Shown here piece after piece: positions 44,631 through 48,488 of a stretch of 48,488 bases of DNA. Position numbers and translations under genes: made by a program. The notes below the pieces were generated by a model. That model made no database searches, had not been told where the DNA came from, and saw only the letters and a list, made by a program, of their open reading frames with translations. Position 1 is the first letter of the stretch; each line of letters begins with the position of its first letter. Origin of the DNA: an uncultured Alphaproteobacteria bacterium (GTDB taxonomy: Bacteria; Pseudomonadota; Alphaproteobacteria; CAAHEQ01; UBA3637); assembly GCA_949292205.1 (NCBI GenBank), contig CASEYR010000010.1, positions 1 through 48,488 on the forward strand, read 5' to 3'.

Positions 44631-44650
44631 CACCGACCTGCCGGTCGGTG
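44631..44650 (-). other. Stem-loop between tRNA-Gly and tuf
   Basis: Perfect 8-bp stem (CACCGACC / GGTCGGTG) with a 4-base loop, directly 3' of tRNA-Gly and without a T-tract. It probably marks an RNA processing site or partial attenuator within the tRNA-tuf transcript. Confidence 0.55.
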
Positions 44651-44655
44651 TATTT

Positions 44656-44729
<74 letters not shown>

Positions 44730-44784
44730 ACACATACTCTTTTATCCGCCGCATACAAAGCTTTCAGCATCAAAAAGATGACTC

Positions 44785-44813
44785 ATCATACACGACCTTT
44801 TTTCCCTTGTCAA
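44785..44813 (-). promoter_or_regulatory. Strong promoter of tRNA-Gly-tuf
   Basis: On the minus strand, TTGACA (perfect -35), 17 bases, TATGAT (-10). The -35 is embedded in AAAAAAAGTGCTTGACA, identical over 17 bases to the tRNA-Tyr promoter. Confidence 0.85.
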
Positions 44814-44847
44814 GCACTTTTTTTTGAAAAACAACCAACGAATACCT

Positions 44848-45111
44848 TTAATCCCGTTCTCGCCCCAGATAACGACAAGGACCGTATTTGTTCACATTCT
44901 CATAAAGTGGATAACACTTACTCCGAAACAGGGGCTCTCCTTCATTGTTTGCAATCTGCCAGTCCTCTTTTGGAGAGGAATGAAAGTGGAACTGATCACC
45001 ATCTGCTTTCGGATGAGTATAACGGAGAGCGCTCTGACCAACAACTTTAGTTTTATTTGGACATTCAAGCACATCACGAACCATTTTACGCCAAGCAACT
45101 GTTTTTTTCAA
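44848..45111 (-). CDS. Short unrecognised ORF upstream of tRNA-Gly
   Basis: 87 codons from a TTG at 45111. The frame stays open further upstream to 45237 and still reads like protein (for example VEFWAPIGKAFLNSFTWFIR), but that extension contains no ATG, GTG or other good start. An internal ATG lies at 45084. The encoded segment is hydrophilic with several Cys and Trp (CPNKTKVVGQSALRYTHPKA). No family recognised. Either it is a small gene with an unusual start or a remnant of a longer, decayed gene. The stop lies in the AT-rich stretch before the tRNA promoter. Confidence 0.35.
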   Translation of the reverse strand: MKKTVAWRKMVRDVLECPNKTKVVGQSALRYTHPKADGDQFHFHSSPKEDWQIANNEGEPLFRSKCYPLYENVNKYGPCRYLGRERD

Positions 45112-45230
45112 AATATTCCGGTGCTTTCGAAAAATTTTTCCGTATATAAAGCGGATAAACCATGTGAAACTATTTAAAAAGGCTTTACCAATCGGAGCCC
45201 AAAACTCAACCGAGCATCCACTAAATTCAG

Positions 45231-46034
45231 TTATCTGCTATTATCAACGAAGCGATAAATTTTCGGCGTATCTGTGTGAGTCTTTTGAGATCCATCTTCA
45301 TTAAAGTGATAATCATTATAAATCTCACGCTGAGCCTCAACAAAAGCTTTTTCTATTTCGGTAGCTCCCAAATTACTTGCTTTATCTACCGGAGAAATAG
45401 CCATTCCCCCGAACCCCAGAGAAACACATACGACACTACCGATTGCCAACATAGCGGCCTTAACTTCGGGAGGCAGAGTAGCCGAATTATCCGTCTTTTT
45501 TTTACTTCGCCGAACGAAAGGAACAGAGGCGCCCAAAGCACAACCGATAATCACGGCCAACAAACCGCCTTGTGCACTGGACGTAAAATTATCATATCCC
45601 TCCTTTACAAAATCTATCATAGAGTTAGCATACGGCAACAAATCTTTTTTTTCAGATGAATCACGCCCAAAGACAGAGTCTAATAATGTATTATACGAAT
45701 CATACATTTTAGCTTGATCGGGAGTTGTCTTAGCCAACTCAAACTCCACTTGACTACAAAACTGTCTAAAATGGGGCAATGTTTTGTGTAGATTCAATCG
45801 ACTGATAATGCTTTTAGAGGCAGCTTCGTCAAAAGATCCATCACTGGCCTTTACCGGAATAAAGCGGTCGGATAATCCATATAGGACAGTCGTATTTTCC
45901 GTATTATCTCTGTTAAAGGAATCAACCGAATCTCGTGCGGAAGAAAGCAATTCCGCCGCCCCCAACGTTAACCCGCTGGCAGCCGTCAAACCAATAACGG
46001 CACTCAGATTTCTAATTGCATCTTTGATTGACAT
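45231..46034 (-). CDS. Membrane protein of unknown function between tRNA-Tyr and tRNA-Gly
   Basis: A 267-residue protein. Hydrophobic segments lie near residues 12-30, 155-175 and 190-212; the region between the first and second is helical and charged, and a basic KKKTD patch follows the second. It matches no family I know. GGAGG ribosome site and a clear promoter (46085-46113) show an independent unit set between two tRNA genes. A short open frame of doubtful status follows. Confidence 0.75.
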   Translation of the reverse strand: MSIKDAIRNLSAVIGLTAASGLTLGAAELLSSARDSVDSFNRDNTENTTVLYGLSDRFIPVKASDGSFDEAASKSIISRLNLHKTLPHFRQFCSQVEFELAKTTPDQAKMYDSYNTLLDSVFGRDSSEKKDLLPYANSMIDFVKEGYDNFTSSAQGGLLAVIIGCALGASVPFVRRSKKKTDNSATLPPEVKAAMLAIGSVVCVSLGFGGMAISPVDKASNLGATEIEKAFVEAQREIYNDYHFNEDGSQKTHTDTPKIYRFVDNSR

Positions 46035-46084
46035 ATGTCCCTCCAGTTCCTCTATTTTATATCTCAGCCATAACCATATTTTAG

Positions 46085-46113
46085 ATTATATCACAAAAAA
46101 CAAACATTGTCAC
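46085..46113 (-). promoter_or_regulatory. Promoter of the membrane protein gene
   Basis: On the minus strand, GTGACA (-35, 5 of 6), 17 bases, TATAAT (perfect -10), 51 bases before the ATG. It begins right after the tRNA-Tyr terminator. Confidence 0.75.
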
Positions 46114-46114
46114 C

Positions 46115-46154
46115 TTAAAAAAGAAAAAAACCGCTCTGATCATCAAAGCGGTTT
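46115..46154 (-). terminator. Intrinsic terminator of tRNA-Tyr
   Basis: On the minus strand, AAACCGCT pairs with AGCGGTTT around an 11-base loop, followed by a long T-rich run. It starts seven bases after the tRNA end. Confidence 0.9.
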
Positions 46155-46160
46155 AAAACA

Positions 46161-46246
46161 TGGTGGAAGGGGAAAGATTCGAACTTTCGTAGACATAAGT
46201 CGGCAGATTTACAGTCTGCTGCCATTAACCACTCGGCCACCCTTCC
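46161..46246 (-). tRNA. tRNA-Tyr (anticodon GTA)
   Basis: 86 bases with CCA and a long variable arm (class II). Acceptor GGAAGGG/CCCTTCC (one offset), anticodon stem-loop CAGACTGTAAATCTG, T loop GTTCGAATC, discriminator A. Confidence 0.97.
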
Positions 46247-46260
46247 TTCCGAAAGTGAGT

Positions 46261-46291
46261 ATAATATGCCAACATTTAAACCAAATGTCAA
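46261..46291 (-). promoter_or_regulatory. Promoter of tRNA-Tyr
   Basis: On the minus strand, TTGACA at 46286-46291, with -10 either CATATT (17-base spacer) or TATTAT (19-base spacer). The 17 bases ending in the -35 equal those of the tRNA-Gly-tuf promoter. Confidence 0.7.
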
Positions 46292-46329
46292 GCACTTTTT
46301 TTATTCATATCCTTTTTTCTTTTTTAACC

Positions 46330-46358
46330 TTGACGATACCGATAAATTAAAATATCCT
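46330..46358 (+). promoter_or_regulatory. Promoter of the SGNH esterase gene
   Basis: TTGACG (-35, 5 of 6), 17 bases, TATCCT (-10), 32 bases before the ATG at 46391. Confidence 0.6.
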
Positions 46359-46390
46359 GATTTTAAGTTCAATAAGGATAAGGAGGTTTA

Positions 46391-47050
46391 ATGCGTCTGT
46401 TTCTATTTTTCTTTACGTTTCTATTTTCATTTTCCGTTACGGCGGCTCCCTTAGATACCTTCCGATTGATGGTATTCGGGGATAGTCTTGCAGCCGGACA
46501 TCGCTTGCCGAAGAAAGATGCTTTTTACACGCGGTTAGAACAAGCTTTACAAGACAAAGGTTATGATATTCAAGTTATTAATGCCAGTAAAAGCGGGGAA
46601 ACAACAGCCGGTGGGTTAAAGCGTCAAGAAAAAGCCTTAGATAAAAAACCGGATGCTGTTTTGTTAGAGTTAGGCGTCAATGATGCCATTCGTGGCTATC
46701 CAATTGCGGATATTCGGGCAAATCTTGAAACACTGATTGAAACATTCCAAACAAACAATATTCCCGTTATGCTAATAGGGATGCAGGCTCCGCCGACACG
46801 CCCGATAACATATCAACAACAATTTTCAAAAATCTATAGTGATTTAGCCACACAATATAATTTAATTCTATATCCCTTTTTTATGGACGGGATTTTCACC
46901 CGTATTCCGGGATCTCCGTTACCGTTTTCGGATAAAGTCTTAAATGATAATGTTCACCCAAATGCCGAAGGCGTTTCTTTGATGGTTGATCGGATTCTGC
47001 CGACCGTTCAAGAGTTTTTAGAAACACAGCAAGATATTATTCAAAAATAA
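46391..47050 (+). CDS. TesA-like SGNH hydrolase (arylesterase/lysophospholipase)
   Basis: A 219-residue protein with a signal peptide (cleavage near VTAAP). SGNH blocks: nucleophile Ser32 in FGDSLAAG, Gly in SKSGETTAGG, Asn97 in LGVNDAIRG, and Asp186/His189 in DNVHPNAEG. This is the TesA group, which hydrolyses thioesters, lysophospholipids or aryl esters in the periplasm. Strong AAGGAGG ribosome site; single gene with its own promoter. It converges on the minus-strand Cys-rich gene. Confidence 0.92.
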   Translation: MRLFLFFFTFLFSFSVTAAPLDTFRLMVFGDSLAAGHRLPKKDAFYTRLEQALQDKGYDIQVINASKSGETTAGGLKRQEKALDKKPDAVLLELGVNDAIRGYPIADIRANLETLIETFQTNNIPVMLIGMQAPPTRPITYQQQFSKIYSDLATQYNLILYPFFMDGIFTRIPGSPLPFSDKVLNDNVHPNAEGVSLMVDRILPTVQEFLETQQDIIQK

Positions 47051-47060
47051 GCAAATATAA

Positions 47061-47104
47061 AGAAAGAAAAAAAGAAAGAGAGGGGACGGTAGAAGTCCCC
47101 TCTC
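47061..47104 (-). terminator. Terminator at the end of the Cys-rich gene 3' region
   Basis: GAGAGGGGAC pairs with GTCCCCTCTC (10 bp, 7-base loop). On the minus strand it is followed by a pyrimidine tract with a run of seven Ts. It could also stop plus-strand transcription from the esterase gene, but there is no T-tract on that side. Confidence 0.75.
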
Positions 47105-47113
47105 CGATTATTA

Positions 47114-47208
47114 GAGGAAAGGCAGGAAAAGCTTTCCTCAAGTACCGATACTATCGCTAGAAATAATATCGGCATTTCGGGACGTGGGATGATAAACCCC
47201 GCCCCGAA
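47114..47208 (-). other. Cluster of three stem-loops in the 3' untranslated region
   Basis: Read along the plus strand: GAGGAAAG/CTTTCCTC (47114-47139), CCGATA/TATCGG (47145-47172), and TTCGGG/CCCGAA with an inner GC stem (47176-47208). With the terminator at 47061-47104 they form a compact structured tail of about 150 bases after the stop codon of the Cys-rich gene. It may be an mRNA-protective 3' end or a 3'UTR-derived small RNA. Confidence 0.5.
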
Positions 47209-47224
47209 GGAGATATCATTAAAC

Positions 47225-48488
47225 CTAATAATATCCACTGACTGTTTGCTCCGGCTGATATCCTCCACTAACTTCTGGCAACTCTCCCTCATTTGGAGCT
47301 CTGCACTTTCCATTTTCCCAAATACCACCACAAGAGGTACAACTATCCCATGTATTTAAAGCGAGTGATGCTACATTCTTCGGACACAGATTGCAAAAAC
47401 AGGTCCCCCCCTTACATCTTTTAAAACGCCTTACATCGGTGCAGATTTCTGAGCACGCTCCATCTTTGATAATAACTGCTTCCGATGTATCACACGGGTA
47501 ACAAGAACCATAAGAATCCTGAAGTCCATCACAATCTGCTAATATACAATAGTTATAACCATTTTTAACTCGATTAGGGCATTTTTCTTCGCACACTCCG
47601 CCACTACCAACATAAACCCCCTCCGGTGTATCACACGAGTAACACTTACCAGAGGAAGACTGAAATCCGTTATCACAAACGGATTTTAAATTACAATAAC
47701 CGGAACTATTCCGCTCCCTTATTAGGTTTTCCTCCGCATCTTTACACTTCTCACACTCGTCTCTACTTACATTGCTAATCCCCTCTGGCGTATCACACGG
47801 GTAACAAACACCATAAGAATCCTGAAATCCATTCTCACAAACGGATTCTAAATTGCAATAGCTCCCATTTTCAACTCGATTGGGACACTTTTCTTCACAC
47901 GGCCCGCTACCACCAACATAAATCCCCTCCGGCGTATCACACGGATAACAACGCCCCCAATAATCATGAAATCCATCACAATTTTGTAATTGACAGATGC
48001 CTCTATTAGGATCATACTTTCTATCAGGACAAAACAAACATTCTGACTCATCAGATACATAAGAATAAGAATCCAAATCATCACATGTATAACACTCCCC
48101 ACTTGCTAGACAAATTACATTATTCTCTGGAGCGGTCGGATCAAATTCTTCGGGTGGATTTCCTTCTCCGCCATTTCCATCATCTCCCTCACCGACAGAA
48201 CCACTTGCTAAATCATTCGCAAACGCAAACAACACATCATTCGTTTCGGCTGTGCAATCTACATCGTCGGCGACAACAACGCCACCGACCAACTCCTCTA
48301 TTACCATTGGTAACGGCGAATCTATCACTTGATTACAAACACCCTGCTCGATTCCTTTAACCGTAATCGTAAATTGGGTCGCATTCCCGTTATAATTATC
48401 TGCCGTTTCTATCGCATATCCTTGCACCGTATTAACGCCATATTCAGACAAGTTAATTGAATGTCCCAATAACCGTTGTTGACTGGCG
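47225..48488 (-). CDS. Cysteine-rich repeat protein, 5' end cut by window edge
   Basis: The frame is open to base 48488, so the N-terminus lies outside; the TTG at 48469 is not the likely start. The first visible part (up to EQGVCNQVI) resembles the pilin mid-region of the left-edge protein, so a prepilin-type N-terminus is expected but not seen. After a Gly/Asp/Glu-rich linker come four Cys-rich modules of about 45-55 residues (47330-47985), each with G-x-CY-x-CDTPEG and most with CEEKCPNR-type pairs. The C-terminus ends TVSGYY. Probably a disulfide-rich surface or periplasmic protein. Confidence 0.8.
   Translation of the reverse strand, partial: ASQQRLLGHSINLSEYGVNTVQGYAIETADNYNGNATQFTITVKGIEQGVCNQVIDSPLPMVIEELVGGVVVADDVDCTAETNDVLFAFANDLASGSVGEGDDGNGGEGNPPEEFDPTAPENNVICLASGECYTCDDLDSYSYVSDESECLFCPDRKYDPNRGICQLQNCDGFHDYWGRCYPCDTPEGIYVGGSGPCEEKCPNRVENGSYCNLESVCENGFQDSYGVCYPCDTPEGISNVSRDECEKCKDAEENLIRERNSSGYCNLKSVCDNGFQSSSGKCYSCDTPEGVYVGSGGVCEEKCPNRVKNGYNYCILADCDGLQDSYGSCYPCDTSEAVIIKDGACSEICTDVRRFKRCKGGTCFCNLCPKNVASLALNTWDSCTSCGGIWENGKCRAPNEGELPEVSGGYQPEQTVSGYY

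Overview
The window is a chromosomal segment of an AT-leaning alphaproteobacterium. EF-Tu, FolD, SurA, the XerD neighbourhood, an alphaproteobacterial-type J-domain protein and an RHH_4-type ribbon-helix-helix protein all fit that class. tRNA-His carries an encoded G-1 paired with C73. That is the standard bacterial form, which Rickettsiales and Rhodospirillales-like lineages keep and Rhizobiales, Rhodobacterales and Caulobacterales have lost. With the duplicated VirB8 and the split vir cluster, this suggests a deep-branching, possibly host-associated lineage. The species cannot be named from the sequence.

Layout. (1) 1-1214 and 47225-48488 hold two truncated genes for cysteine-rich proteins. 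The left one has a prepilin-like N-terminus; the N-terminus of the right one lies outside the window. (2) 1437-24749 is a large type IV secretion (T4SS) locus, almost all on the minus strand. In transcription order it has five exported helical proteins (some VirB5/TrbJ-like), a coiled-coil exported protein, a second VirB8, a VirB7-like lipoprotein, VirB8, VirB9 with a C-terminal SPOR domain, a 2,280-residue VirB10 with about 90 repeats of 17 residues, and VirB11. A chromosomal-type J-domain gene and an RHH gene come next, followed by a second operon with a two-TM protein, the VirD4 coupling ATPase, a HELIH-motif protein and a SUKH/SMI1-like protein. VirB2, VirB3, VirB4, VirB6 and a relaxase are not in the window. 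(3) 24835-32657 is a tight minus-strand envelope operon: a 48-residue membrane microprotein, an exported helical-repeat protein, xerD, a single ORF joining LptF to LptD, surA and folD. (4) 32747-34587 is the divergent aroK-CNNM/CorC pair, with no aroB between them. (5) 34765-42670 holds tRNA-His and a peptidoglycan turnover and recycling set (Slt transglycosylase, a MurC/Mpl-like ligase, LdcA carboxypeptidase), then a U32 protein and an AsmA-like protein. (6) 42671-46246 holds a tandem array of a structured repeat, tuf, tRNA-Gly, two unrecognised genes and tRNA-Tyr. (7) 46391-47050 is a TesA-like SGNH esterase.

How it fits together. Much of the window concerns the envelope: a secretion channel that must cross periplasm and peptidoglycan (SPOR on VirB9, a long repeat spacer in VirB10), LPS export, outer-membrane chaperoning and wall recycling. 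The strongest novelty candidates are the in-frame LptF-LptD polyprotein with an internal signal peptide and no lptG alongside, the giant repeat VirB10, the VirB9-SPOR fusion, a modular palindromic repeat lying against intrinsic terminators at two loci, and the pilin-like cysteine-rich proteins. Functions are assigned from motifs read by eye; no database search was possible.
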